This document shows positions 25,699 to 35,003 of a DNA stretch of 64,000 bases, piece after piece. A program made the position numbers and the translations under genes. The number at the start of each line of letters is the position of its first letter. Position 1 is the stretch's first letter. The notes under the pieces were generated by a model. The model did no database searches. It worked only from the letters and a program-made list of their open reading frames with translations, and was not told the origin of the DNA. The stretch covers positions 1 to 64,000 of the forward strand of contig NZ_CAKLBU010000012.1 of NCBI RefSeq assembly GCF_920984735.1. The letters run 5' to 3'. The stretch is from Pedobacter sp. Leaf250. Lineage in GTDB: Bacteria; Bacteroidota; Bacteroidia; Sphingobacteriales; Sphingobacteriaceae.

Positions 25699-28509
25699 TT
25701 GAAGAAACTTATACTTTTTGCCACCATCTGTAGCCTAGCTTTTAGTTATCAGCTGTGTATTGCTCAAGAAAGCGATCAAACTTTATGGTACAATAAACCA
25801 GCGCAAAAATGGACTGACGCTTTACCAATTGGTAATGGACGAATTGGCGCTATGGTTTTTGCTGGTGTTGAAAACGATCATATTCAATTCAATGAAGAAA
25901 CACTTTGGACAGGAAAACCACGAAATTACAATAGAAAAGGTGCATATAAGTATTTAGCCGAAATTCGAAAATTGCTTTTTGAAGGAAAGCAAAAGGAAGC
26001 AGAAGTGCTTGCCCAAAAAGAGTTTATGGGTTTGCAAAGCGAAGCTGGCGATCGTGAAGCCTGGATCGATGACATTAAAGCTGGAAAAGGAATAACTGGT
26101 AATCCTGCATCAGTAAATTATGATGATAAACTTTGGAAAACCATCACTGTGCCAGCTTACGAAGGTTGGGAGACAGTTGGCTTAGCCAATGTTGATGGTG
26201 CAGTTTGGTTCAGAACTACTTTTGAAGCACCAGAGAACTGGACAGGAAAAGATTTAGTGCTCGACTTGAACAAAATTTTTGATGAGGATTTTACTTATGT
26301 GAATGGAGAATTGGTTGGAAATACGGATGGCGCAGATGCCAGAAAATATAAGGTTCCGGCAAAACTAATAAGGCCAGGTAAAAATACAATTGCCATCCAG
26401 GTACTTAATTACTACGATCGTGGCGGAATTGGTGGATACAAAGACACCAGCAAAAAAATCGGTATTTATCCCGAAGGCTCTACTGTTGAGCAAGGCATCT
26501 CTCTGGTAAAATCATGGAAGTACAAAATTCAAGATCAAAATCCTCCAGCTGTTCCTCAATATCAGGCCAGCTATCAGCCGTTTGGCGATTTAAATTTAAC
26601 CTTTCTTCATCAGGGCAATGTAAGCCAATACAAACGCTCACTGGATCTTACTAATGCCACTGCAAAAACGACTTACACCTCAAACAATGTTAATTACACC
26701 CGCGAATATTTTGCGAGTCAACCCAATCAAGCAGTTGTAATTCACTTAACAGCAAACAAAAAAGGATCAATCAGTTTTAACGCAGCGCTTTCCAGTTTGC
26801 ATCAAAATTCTACGGTAAAATCTCTTGATAATAATACCATTTCACTTGCAGTTCAGGTAAAAGATGGCGCACTAAAAGGTGAGAGTAGGTTAACTGCCAT
26901 CATTAAGAAAGGTTCTGTAAAAGTAGCAAACAATAAAATTATTGTAAGCAAAGCTGATGAAGTAACCTTGTATTTAACAGCTGGAACCAACTTCATTAAT
27001 GCCCAGAATATTTCAGGAAATCCTGCTCTTGCAAATATTAATGCGATAAATTCTTTAAAAGGTAAAACCTACGATAACGTTAAAAGCAATCACATTAAGG
27101 AATATAAAACTTATTACAATACCTTCAATGTCGACTTTGGCAATTCTAATAATGAGAAATTGCCTACCGATGAACGTTTAAAAAAGTTTGCTACTTCAAA
27201 TGATGCTGCGTTTGCGGCTTTGTATATGCAATATGGAAGGTATTTGCTAATTTCTAGTTCGAGACCAGGCACACAACCAGCCAATCTGCAAGGCATTTGG
27301 AATGATTTGCTAACCCCGCCCTGGGGAAGTAAATATACCACCAACATTAATCTTGAAATGAATTATTGGCCGACGGAAATTTTAAATCTACCAGGCTTAA
27401 ATGAACCCTTGTTTAATAAAATAAAAGGACTTTCGATAACAGGAACTGAAACCGCCAAAGAATACTATAATGCAAGAGGTTGGGTTTTGCATCATAACAC
27501 CGATATATGGAATGGAACTGCACCCATCAATGCCTCGAACCATGGCATTTGGGTTACAGGTGCAGCTTGGTTAAGCCACCATTTATGGGAACACTATCAA
27601 TTTACCCGAGATCGAAAATTTTTGGAACAGGAAGCCTATCCTTTAATGAAACAGGCTGCTTTGTTTTTTGATGATTTTCTGGTGAAAGATCCGAAAATGG
27701 GTTGGTTAATCAGCACACCATCAAATTCGCCTGAAAATGGTGGTCTGGTTGCCGGACCAACAATGGATCATCAATTGATCAGATCGCTATTTAAACATTC
27801 CATTGAAGCAGCTAAAATTCTCAATGTTGATGCAGATTTCAGGAAAAATTTAGAGGCAAAAGTGAGTCAGATCGCACCAAATCAAATTGGAAAGTATGGC
27901 CAGTTACAAGAGTGGTTGGAAGATAAAGATGATACCACAAATAAGCATCGACATGTTTCACATTTATGGGGCGTTTATCCAGGAGACGATATTACGTGGG
28001 GTAGCAATGAGAAAACGATGAATGCGGCCAAGCAATCGCTTATTTATCGTGGTGATGAAGCAACCGGATGGAGTTTGGCCTGGAAAATTAATTTTTGGGC
28101 AAGATTTAAAGATGGTGATCATGCTATGAAATTAATTAAGATGTTACTGAAACCAGCAGATAATGGAGCAGGCTCATATGTTAATCTTTTTGATGCTCAC
28201 CCACCTTTTCAAATAGATGGAAATTTTGGTGGTGCTGCTGGAATTGCCGAAATGATTGTACAGAGCCATCAAGGGTATATCGATATTTTACCTGCAATAC
28301 CAACTGCTATTCCTTATGGAAATGTTAGCGGTTTAATGGCTAGAGGCGGTTTTGAAGTAAACTTATCATGGAAAGAGGGCAAACTAACCGATCTAAATAT
28401 CCTTTCTAAAGTTGGTGGTAAGTGCAAAGTGAGCTATCTAAATAAAATAATCGAATTCGATACCAGAGCTGGAGAAAGCTATAAGTTGAACAAAGATTTT
28501 AAATTCTAA
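25699..28509 (+). CDS. GH95 alpha-L-fucosidase/alpha-L-galactosidase with inserted domain
   Basis: 936 residues with a signal peptide (LILFATICSLAFSYQLCIAQ). No in-frame ATG fits, so TTG 25699 is taken as start. GH95 features: WTDALPIGNGRIGAMVFAGV at 38-57, NINLEMNYWPTE, the acidic EWLEDKDD segment at 738-745 and HPPFQIDGNFGG with Asp840. Inverting GH95 enzymes release L-fucose or, on RG-II, L-galactose. Residues about 113-285 interrupt the N-terminal beta domain with a jelly-roll-like segment (GAVWFRTTFEAPENWTGKD...FTYVNGELVG...KNTIAIQVLNYYDRGG) resembling GH2 sugar-binding domains. This explains the extra length over the usual 780-830. Confidence 0.87.
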   Translation: MKKLILFATICSLAFSYQLCIAQESDQTLWYNKPAQKWTDALPIGNGRIGAMVFAGVENDHIQFNEETLWTGKPRNYNRKGAYKYLAEIRKLLFEGKQKEAEVLAQKEFMGLQSEAGDREAWIDDIKAGKGITGNPASVNYDDKLWKTITVPAYEGWETVGLANVDGAVWFRTTFEAPENWTGKDLVLDLNKIFDEDFTYVNGELVGNTDGADARKYKVPAKLIRPGKNTIAIQVLNYYDRGGIGGYKDTSKKIGIYPEGSTVEQGISLVKSWKYKIQDQNPPAVPQYQASYQPFGDLNLTFLHQGNVSQYKRSLDLTNATAKTTYTSNNVNYTREYFASQPNQAVVIHLTANKKGSISFNAALSSLHQNSTVKSLDNNTISLAVQVKDGALKGESRLTAIIKKGSVKVANNKIIVSKADEVTLYLTAGTNFINAQNISGNPALANINAINSLKGKTYDNVKSNHIKEYKTYYNTFNVDFGNSNNEKLPTDERLKKFATSNDAAFAALYMQYGRYLLISSSRPGTQPANLQGIWNDLLTPPWGSKYTTNINLEMNYWPTEILNLPGLNEPLFNKIKGLSITGTETAKEYYNARGWVLHHNTDIWNGTAPINASNHGIWVTGAAWLSHHLWEHYQFTRDRKFLEQEAYPLMKQAALFFDDFLVKDPKMGWLISTPSNSPENGGLVAGPTMDHQLIRSLFKHSIEAAKILNVDADFRKNLEAKVSQIAPNQIGKYGQLQEWLEDKDDTTNKHRHVSHLWGVYPGDDITWGSNEKTMNAAKQSLIYRGDEATGWSLAWKINFWARFKDGDHAMKLIKMLLKPADNGAGSYVNLFDAHPPFQIDGNFGGAAGIAEMIVQSHQGYIDILPAIPTAIPYGNVSGLMARGGFEVNLSWKEGKLTDLNILSKVGGKCKVSYLNKIIEFDTRAGESYKLNKDFKF

Positions 28510-28511
28510 AA

Positions 28512-28578
28512 CCGTTATTGCAATGGAAAGAAGTAATCTGATTAATATGTGAGATTGCTTTGTGCCTCGCAATGGCGG
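28512..28578. repeat. Inverted-repeat element in the GH95-GH2 gap
   Basis: A left arm CGTTATTGCAATGGAAAG and a right arm CTTTGTGCCTCGCAATGGCGG frame an agattgctt core. It is a diverged copy of the element that recurs at 48,790, 53,473 and 56,528. The open frame runs back through it, which falsely extends the next gene. Confidence 0.65.
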
Positions 28579-28593
28579 TCAGGGCTAATCAAT

Positions 28594-31500
28594 ATGAAGA
28601 ATAAAAAAACGTCATTTATCATTTTATTTCTGTTTCTACTTTCGAATGCCTATTCCCAAAATCTTCGAAAAGATATTTCCCTTAATGCAAATTGGGAAAC
28701 TGTAGCCAATGAAAAGGATATTAAGGCACATGATGGTTTCCAATCGAACGGTTACAAAGTTTCCAATTGGAAAAAAGTAAATGTACCGCACAATTGGGAT
28801 CAATATGAAGGTTATCAACGAAAGCTTCATGGCAATAAACACGGTTATGCATGGTATCGCAAAATATTTAAAAGCAGCGAAATAAATACTGGAAAACGTT
28901 TCTTTCTATATTTTGAAGGGGTAGGTTCGTACGCTACAATTTGGCTAAATGGAATACAGGTGGGTTATCATGCTGGCGGCAGAACAACTTTTACATTGGA
29001 TGTTACCTCCACAATCAAATTAAATAATCAGGATAATTTGTTGGCCGTACGGGCAGATCATCCGGCAAATATTCAGGATTTGCCTTGGGTGGATGGTGGA
29101 TGTTCAACGGAGCGTGGTTTTTCGGAAGGCTCTCAACCCATGGGGATTTTTCGTCCGGTTCATTTAATTGTTACCAATGAAGCCAGAATTGAACCCTTTG
29201 GTATCCACATTTGGAACGACAATAAAATATCTGAAAAATCGGCCATTTTAAATTTTGTTACCAGCGTTAAAAACTATTCTAAAAAAGCAAAATCCCTAAC
29301 GATTTACAGCCAACTTTATGATGCTGATGGAAATATTGAAAAGGCATTATCAAAGAAGATTAATCTTCCCGCTGGAAAAATTTTAGACATTAATCAAAAA
29401 ACAGATGAGATCATTAACCCTAGGTTATGGACACTGGAAAACCCATATTTATATACCTTAAAAACATCTATCATCGAGAATGGGAAAGTTGTAGATGAAC
29501 TGAAAACGCCTTATGGTATTCGTTGGATAAGCTGGCCAATTGGTGAGCAAGCCAGTCAAAAAGTGTTTTTATTAAATGGAAAACCAATTTTTATCAATGG
29601 AATTGCAGAATATGAACATTTGATTGGTCAAAGTCATGCTTTTACTAATGAGCAAATCCATTCGAGAGTGATGCAAATTAAAGCGGCTGGGTTTAACGCC
29701 TTTAGAGATGCACATCAACCGCATAACTTGTTGTATTCAGATTATTGGGATAAGGAAGGAATTTTATGCTGGACACAAATGGCTGCACACATTTGGTATG
29801 ACACGCCCGAGTTTAGAAAAAACTTTAAAACCTTATTAATAGATTGGGTTAAAGAACGTAGAAATAGTCCGGCGGTTGTTTTATGGGGATTAGAAAATGA
29901 AAGCACACTGCCTGAAGATTTTGCGAAGGAATGTACTGAATTGATTCGCAAGCTCGATCCTACAGCATCCTCACAAAGAAAAGTTACTACCTGCAATGGC
30001 GGAAAGGGTACCGATTGGGATGTACCGCAAAACTGGACCGGCACTTATGGAGGCAATCCATTAACCTATGGCGAAGATTTAAAAAGACAGGTTTTAGTGG
30101 GTGAATATGGTGCCTGGCGAACCATCGATTTGCATGATGTTGATGCAAATGGAAAAGGTTATACCGAAAATAAAATGACTGATTTGATGGAAACGAAAGT
30201 CCGATTAGCGGAAACAGTTAAAGAGCAAACAGCAGGGCATTTTTTTTGGTTGTATAGCTCTCATGATAATCCAGGCAGAGTACAAGGCGGCGAAGGATTG
30301 CGGGATTTAGATCGGATTGGCCCTGTAAATTATAAAGGAATGTTTACCCCTTGGGAAGAACCAACTGACGTTTTTTACATGTTTAGGGCCAATTATGCTC
30401 CAAAAGCAACGGAGCCGATGGTTTATATTGTTTCCCATACTTGGCCAAATCGCTGGTCAACGCCGGGAGTAAAAGATAGCATTGTAGTTTATTCCAATTG
30501 TGATGAGGTAGAACTGTTTAATGATATTGATGGTCAATCTTTTGGCAAGCAAAAACGCGGAACTATTGGTTCACACTTCCAGTGGAACAAACCAAATATT
30601 AAATACAATGTACTTTACGCTGTAGGTTATGTTGATGGAAAAGTAGTGGCAAAGGATCAGATTGTATTGAATAGCCTTCCAAAATCTCCAAAATTCGATC
30701 GCTTGGTCGAAAAAACTGAAATTTTAAATCCGCAAAAGAATTATAATTATTTATATCGTTTAAATTGCGGCGGACCTACATATCAGGATCATTTAGGTAA
30801 TCAATGGCTTGCCGATCAACAATTATCATCAAATAAAAATCATTATGGTTCAAATTCATGGACTTCTGAATTTACTGGCGTTCCATCATTTTTTGCCAGT
30901 CAGCGGAGAACATTTTCACCAATAAGTGGGGGTGAAGATTGGAAGCTATTTCAAACATTTCGGTACGGAAGAGATCAGTTAAAGTTTAGTTTTCCTGTTC
31001 CAAAGGATGGTGAATATTTGGTAGAGTTATATTTCATCGAGCCATGGCTAGGAATTGGCGGTGGAATGAACGCAGAAAAAATGCGTCTTTTCGATGTGGC
31101 GATAAATGATAAAACAGTTTTGAAAGATATTGATATTTGGAAAGAAGTAGGTTCAAATACGGTTCTGAAGAAAACAGTTAAGGTTTTTAGTAAAGCGGGG
31201 CAATTGGTTATTTCATTTCCTCAAATTAAAGTGGGGCAGGCTGTAATTTCGGCCATAGCAATTGCTAATTTGGAAAATGTTACTGCTCAAGCAAATCAAA
31301 GCAATTCCATCGTAAATATTCTGCCAGGCAAAGAATATAAATTAAGCAGTTGGATGGATATAGGTGATAAACAATTTACAAATTCATCAGAGGAATTTAC
31401 TTCATTGCCACCCAACTTATATGGTGCAGAATGGATTCAAACCAACAATAACTTAAAAGATTTAAACTTTACTGTAACTGCAGAGGCAGATGTTTTTATT

Positions 31501-32082
31501 GCATTAAATCAAAATGATGCAAAGCCAAATGATTATGAAGACACCAAAACTCAAATTGTTAATAGTATTGGAGATCAGTTAAATGTTTACCGCAAGAGAT
31601 TTACAGCAAATCAAAAGGTTATGTTAGCTGGAAAACTTAAAGCTGTAGCAATTATACCGCCAAGTGAATTAGAACCTGCTTATGATTTAAAAACTGTAAC
31701 CAGTTATAAAGCCACTGATGCTAAGTTAGCAGGACAAAGTATTGTTAAACAGAATTTAATGGATAAGCAACGTGTTATTTTCACAGAAAATAATGGTGGC
31801 ATTTTGGAGTGGACTATTGGTGTTGGAGTAGCCGATACCTATTCTTTAACCATTAAATACCACAACCCATTTTCAAAAAAATTAAAAGCTAAAATTGAAT
31901 TTCTTTCTGCAGATGGTACTTTGATGAGAACCGAGCAAGCTGAATTTGCACCTACCAAAACTGGAAAATGGAATTACTTAAATACCAATACCGGCAGTAT
32001 GATTAATGCAGGTAGCTATAAGGTTCGCTTAATTGCTGTTGATGCGAAAAATTTGGCTATTGATGCTTTAGATGTTCAATAA
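28594..32082 (+). CDS. GH2 family glycoside hydrolase with malectin-like domain
   Basis: 1,162 residues from ATG 28594; a further in-frame 15 codons upstream come from an intergenic repeat. Signal peptide ends NAYSQ. The GH2 order is sugar-binding domain (VNVPHNWDQYEGYQ), Ig-like domain, and TIM barrel with acid/base Glu436 in WGLENES and nucleophile Glu504 in VGEYGAW. A malectin-like domain follows at about 710-900 (YRLNCGGPTYQD...FQTFRYGRDQLKFSFPVPKDGEYLVELYFIEPW) and a C-terminal beta domain. GH2 members cleave beta-galactosides, beta-glucuronides or beta-galacturonides. In this locus a beta-linked side-chain residue is probable; the sugar is not determined. Confidence 0.85.
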   Translation: MKNKKTSFIILFLFLLSNAYSQNLRKDISLNANWETVANEKDIKAHDGFQSNGYKVSNWKKVNVPHNWDQYEGYQRKLHGNKHGYAWYRKIFKSSEINTGKRFFLYFEGVGSYATIWLNGIQVGYHAGGRTTFTLDVTSTIKLNNQDNLLAVRADHPANIQDLPWVDGGCSTERGFSEGSQPMGIFRPVHLIVTNEARIEPFGIHIWNDNKISEKSAILNFVTSVKNYSKKAKSLTIYSQLYDADGNIEKALSKKINLPAGKILDINQKTDEIINPRLWTLENPYLYTLKTSIIENGKVVDELKTPYGIRWISWPIGEQASQKVFLLNGKPIFINGIAEYEHLIGQSHAFTNEQIHSRVMQIKAAGFNAFRDAHQPHNLLYSDYWDKEGILCWTQMAAHIWYDTPEFRKNFKTLLIDWVKERRNSPAVVLWGLENESTLPEDFAKECTELIRKLDPTASSQRKVTTCNGGKGTDWDVPQNWTGTYGGNPLTYGEDLKRQVLVGEYGAWRTIDLHDVDANGKGYTENKMTDLMETKVRLAETVKEQTAGHFFWLYSSHDNPGRVQGGEGLRDLDRIGPVNYKGMFTPWEEPTDVFYMFRANYAPKATEPMVYIVSHTWPNRWSTPGVKDSIVVYSNCDEVELFNDIDGQSFGKQKRGTIGSHFQWNKPNIKYNVLYAVGYVDGKVVAKDQIVLNSLPKSPKFDRLVEKTEILNPQKNYNYLYRLNCGGPTYQDHLGNQWLADQQLSSNKNHYGSNSWTSEFTGVPSFFASQRRTFSPISGGEDWKLFQTFRYGRDQLKFSFPVPKDGEYLVELYFIEPWLGIGGGMNAEKMRLFDVAINDKTVLKDIDIWKEVGSNTVLKKTVKVFSKAGQLVISFPQIKVGQAVISAIAIANLENVTAQANQSNSIVNILPGKEYKLSSWMDIGDKQFTNSSEEFTSLPPNLYGAEWIQTNNNLKDLNFTVTAEADVFIALNQNDAKPNDYEDTKTQIVNSIGDQLNVYRKRFTANQKVMLAGKLKAVAIIPPSELEPAYDLKTVTSYKATDAKLAGQSIVKQNLMDKQRVIFTENNGGILEWTIGVGVADTYSLTIKYHNPFSKKLKAKIEFLSADGTLMRTEQAEFAPTKTGKWNYLNTNTGSMINAGSYKVRLIAVDAKNLAIDALDVQ

Positions 32083-32084
32083 TT

Positions 32085-32185
32085 TGGTTGCAGGTTACGA
32101 GTTGCAAGTCTGGGTTGACAATTTATTTGTTTTATATCTAGGCTATGCTACCAGACTTATAACTTGTAACCCATAACCCGTAACA
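32085..32185. repeat. Inverted repeat of the ggttac/gtaacc type
   Basis: Left arm GGTTACGAGTTGCAAGTC and right arm GACTTATAACTTGTAACC, followed by further copies of the arm (CATAACCCGTAAC). It is a different sequence family from the CGTCATTGC repeats. It separates the GH2 gene from the symporter unit. Confidence 0.55.
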
Positions 32186-32276
32186 TGAAATTGATAACTT
32201 ATAACTATGTAGATAAGATGGTACAAAATATAGCCAAAATCTTATATGAATACTGATGTTTAGAAATGCATATTTG

Positions 32277-32288
32277 TTTTAACCAAAT
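32277..32288 (+). promoter_or_regulatory. TTTTAACCAAAT motif upstream of the symporter
   Basis: TTTTAACCAAAT ends about 21 bp before the symporter ATG, and is identical to the copy before the hydrolase gene at 19,644. Confidence 0.45.
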
Positions 32289-32309
32289 TAATAAACGAGC
32301 CAATAAGTA

Positions 32310-33878
32310 ATGAAAGGTCTTCCTATTTTCGATCTTGCGATAATCTTCATATACCTTGTTGGGATGATATTAGTTGGGGTTTATTTTTCGCGAAAAAATA
32401 AAAACTCAGAGCAATTTACTAAAGCTTCAGGCCTGATTCCTGGATGGGCGATAGGTTTATCAATCTATGCAACATTTTTAAGCAGTAATACATTTTTAGG
32501 CGTTCCCGGCAAGGCTTTTGGCAGCAACTGGAACGCTTTTGTTTTTAGTATTTCTATGCCTTTGGCAGCCTGGGTGGCTTCAAAATATTTTGTTCCGTTC
32601 TACCGCAATACAGGAGAAATATCTGCTTATACCCATCTGGAGAAACGTTTTGGTGCCTGGGCACGAGTTTATGCAGTAGTTTGCTTTCTGTTAACACAAC
32701 TGGCCAGAATGGGATCCATTTTTTTTGGAATCGCTTTAAGTCTGCAAGCCTTAACAGGTTATTCCATGCAAATGATCATGATTGTAATGGGTATCTGTAT
32801 TATATTTTACACGGTTTTAGGTGGTATCGAAGCAGTAATATGGACAGAAGTTGTACAGGCGGTGGTGAAAACATTTGGGGCGTTACTTATTTTATATCTT
32901 ATCATCACCAATATGCCTGGCGGCGTTTCTAAAATTGTCGAAATTGGTAAAGCTGCAGATAAATTTAGTTTAGGAAGCTTTAAAATGGATTTTGTAGGCT
33001 CCTCATTTTGGGTGGTTTTACTTTATGGTTTTTTCATCAATCTGAATAATTTTGGGATGGATCAAAATTACATCCAACGGTACCATACTGCATCATCAAG
33101 TAAAGCCGCCTCTAAATCAATATGGCTATGTGTTTGGTTGTACATTCCAGCATCACTATTATTTTTTATTATAGGATCTTGCTTATTTGCCTATTACGAA
33201 GTTAATCCTGAATTGGTTCAGTCCATTAAACACCAGGTTGCGGTAGAGAGACTCCCAATAGGCGCAAGTGCGGCAGATATTTTAAAGGTGCAAAACGCAT
33301 TACTTCCATCAGATTATGGCGATAAAATTATGCCTCATTTCATGGTTACAAAGATCCCTGTTGGCTTGGTCGGATTAATTGTTTCGGCAATTTTATCAGC
33401 AGCAATGAGTACCATAAGTTCAGGAATGAATGCATCTGCCACTGTTTTTTCGGAAGATATCTACAAGCGTTACATCAAACCAGATGTAACAGAAAAGCAA
33501 AATCTATCTCTGCTACACATTGCAACAGTTGGTTTTGGTTTGCTGGGCATGATTGCAGGAATTGCGATGATTGGAGTGAAAAGTATATTGGATGTTTGGT
33601 GGGAATTATCAGGAATTTTTGCCGCTGGAATGTTAGGCTTGTTTTTGCTTGGCATTATAAGTAAAAAAACCAAAAATCACGAAGCAATCATTGCTACTAT
33701 TATTGGCATTGTGGTAATCATTTGGATGACATTTTCATCACTACTTCCGCCAGAATATGAGGTTTTTAGAAATCCATTACATAAAAATATGATTATTGTT
33801 GTTGGTACACTAACCATATTTTTAGTAGGAATCTTCGTCACGAAAATCAAAAAAAAGAAACTCAATACCGCAAATTAA
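32310..33878 (+). CDS. Sodium:solute symporter (SSS family)
   Basis: 522 residues with about 14 membrane helices, the SSF pattern of SGLT/PutP-like carriers: FDLAIIFIYLVGMILVGVYFSRK at the start, GFFINLNNFGMDQNYIQRYH, and SAILSAAMSTISSGMNASATVFSEDIY in the conserved core. It would bring a monosaccharide or sugar acid across the inner membrane with sodium. It is followed after 58 bp by a DapA/NanA-type aldolase gene, so the cargo is probably that enzyme's substrate or its precursor. Its own AACCAAAT motif marks the start of a new unit. Confidence 0.85.
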   Translation: MKGLPIFDLAIIFIYLVGMILVGVYFSRKNKNSEQFTKASGLIPGWAIGLSIYATFLSSNTFLGVPGKAFGSNWNAFVFSISMPLAAWVASKYFVPFYRNTGEISAYTHLEKRFGAWARVYAVVCFLLTQLARMGSIFFGIALSLQALTGYSMQMIMIVMGICIIFYTVLGGIEAVIWTEVVQAVVKTFGALLILYLIITNMPGGVSKIVEIGKAADKFSLGSFKMDFVGSSFWVVLLYGFFINLNNFGMDQNYIQRYHTASSSKAASKSIWLCVWLYIPASLLFFIIGSCLFAYYEVNPELVQSIKHQVAVERLPIGASAADILKVQNALLPSDYGDKIMPHFMVTKIPVGLVGLIVSAILSAAMSTISSGMNASATVFSEDIYKRYIKPDVTEKQNLSLLHIATVGFGLLGMIAGIAMIGVKSILDVWWELSGIFAAGMLGLFLLGIISKKTKNHEAIIATIIGIVVIIWMTFSSLLPPEYEVFRNPLHKNMIIVVGTLTIFLVGIFVTKIKKKKLNTAN

Positions 33879-33936
33879 GTATTATCTCAATTTGCATACA
33901 TAAAATACTTAATTAAAAATCCCACATCAACATCAA

Positions 33937-34869
33937 ATGGAAAACGCACAAAAAGGTTTCATCCCAGTAATGCTTACGCCTTTTTTAAGTAACGGAGAAA
34001 TAGATTATCCTGCGCTTACACAATTAACCGAAATATATTTACAAGCGGGTTCTTCGGGTTTATTTGCCAATTGTCTTTCGAGCGAAATGTTTGAATTATC
34101 TGATAAAGAGCGCATTCAAGCCATAAAACATGTACTTAAGGTTGTAGATGGTTCAGTACCAGTAGTAGCCACCGGAACTTTTGGAGGAGCAATATCTAAA
34201 CAAGCAGATTTTGTAAAAGAAGTGAGTGATTTGGGTGTGGAAGCAGTTATTGCCATTACTGGTTTATTGGCTAATGAAGAGGATAGCGATGCTGTTTTTA
34301 ATGATCGTGTTTACGATTTGCTCAATCAAACCGACAAAATTCCAATTGGTTTTTATGAATGTCCTGTTCCCTACAAAAGAGTTTTGAAGCCAGAACAATT
34401 GGCCGATTTTGTATCAACTGGTCGAGTAATTTACCATAAGGATACCTGCCTGGATTTGGAACAGATTAACCAAAAATTGAAATTAACAGAGGGTTACGCA
34501 TTTGGTTTGTACGATGCCTATATTGTTCATGCGGTAGAATCGTTAAAAGCTGGTTCTTCAGGGCTATCGTGTATCCAGGGAAATTATTTTCCAGAATTAA
34601 TTGTTTGGCTTTGCGATCACTATAATGATGAAAGTTTGGCTGACGAAGTAAATGCTGTTCAACAATTTCTCATCGATAACATGGATGTCATGCACAATGT
34701 TTATCCGATAGTTTCAAAATATTTTCTGCAAAAAAGAGGTTTAAATATATCAACTTTCACCAGAAGAAATGTTGGCCAGTTTACTCCAACGATAGCAAAA
34801 GAAGTGGAAAAATTATATGATGATTATACTGCTTTACGAAGCGATTTAAATATTCAGGTTTTTATATAA
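33937..34869 (+). CDS. DapA/NanA-superfamily lyase or aldolase
   Basis: 310 residues, a class I aldolase barrel. Schiff-base Lys168 is in IYHKDTC and the conserved Tyr140 in GFYECPVPYKR. The usual GTTGE-type loop reads NCLSSEMFELS. The superfamily cleaves 2-keto-3-deoxy acids to pyruvate and an aldehyde (sialate lyase, KDG aldolase, KdgD and others). In a pectin locus the candidates are 2-keto-3-deoxy acids from RG-II (Kdo, Dha), from galacturonate or galactonate, or from fuconate. The altered substrate loop makes DapA function itself unlikely. It is co-transcribed with the symporter. The substrate is inference. Confidence 0.75.
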   Translation: MENAQKGFIPVMLTPFLSNGEIDYPALTQLTEIYLQAGSSGLFANCLSSEMFELSDKERIQAIKHVLKVVDGSVPVVATGTFGGAISKQADFVKEVSDLGVEAVIAITGLLANEEDSDAVFNDRVYDLLNQTDKIPIGFYECPVPYKRVLKPEQLADFVSTGRVIYHKDTCLDLEQINQKLKLTEGYAFGLYDAYIVHAVESLKAGSSGLSCIQGNYFPELIVWLCDHYNDESLADEVNAVQQFLIDNMDVMHNVYPIVSKYFLQKRGLNISTFTRRNVGQFTPTIAKEVEKLYDDYTALRSDLNIQVFI

Positions 34870-34877
34870 AGTATGAT

Positions 34878-34925
34878 AACTTACGAAGTCTCAGTGCCCA
34901 ATAGCGTTGAAGTACTTCGTAAGTT
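34878..34925. terminator. Bidirectional hairpin between aldolase and AraC genes
   Basis: Arms AACTTACGAAGT and ACTTCGTAAGTT around about 24 nt, followed by a T-rich stretch. It lies between two convergent genes. Confidence 0.55.
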
Positions 34926-35003
34926 TAATTTATAATCTTCTAGGGAAAACCTACGGTTTTATCCTCATTTTTCAGCCCAATAAAACTTCGTGAATTAATG
35001 GTA

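Noticed and set aside
28549-28593. Longer start of the malectin-like GH2 gene
   Set aside because: Those codons come from the inverted repeat, and a clean signal peptide begins at ATG 28594.
33937-34869. True dihydrodipicolinate synthase for lysine synthesis
   Set aside because: The substrate loop differs and the gene lies between a symporter and pectin genes, so a catabolic aldolase is more likely.
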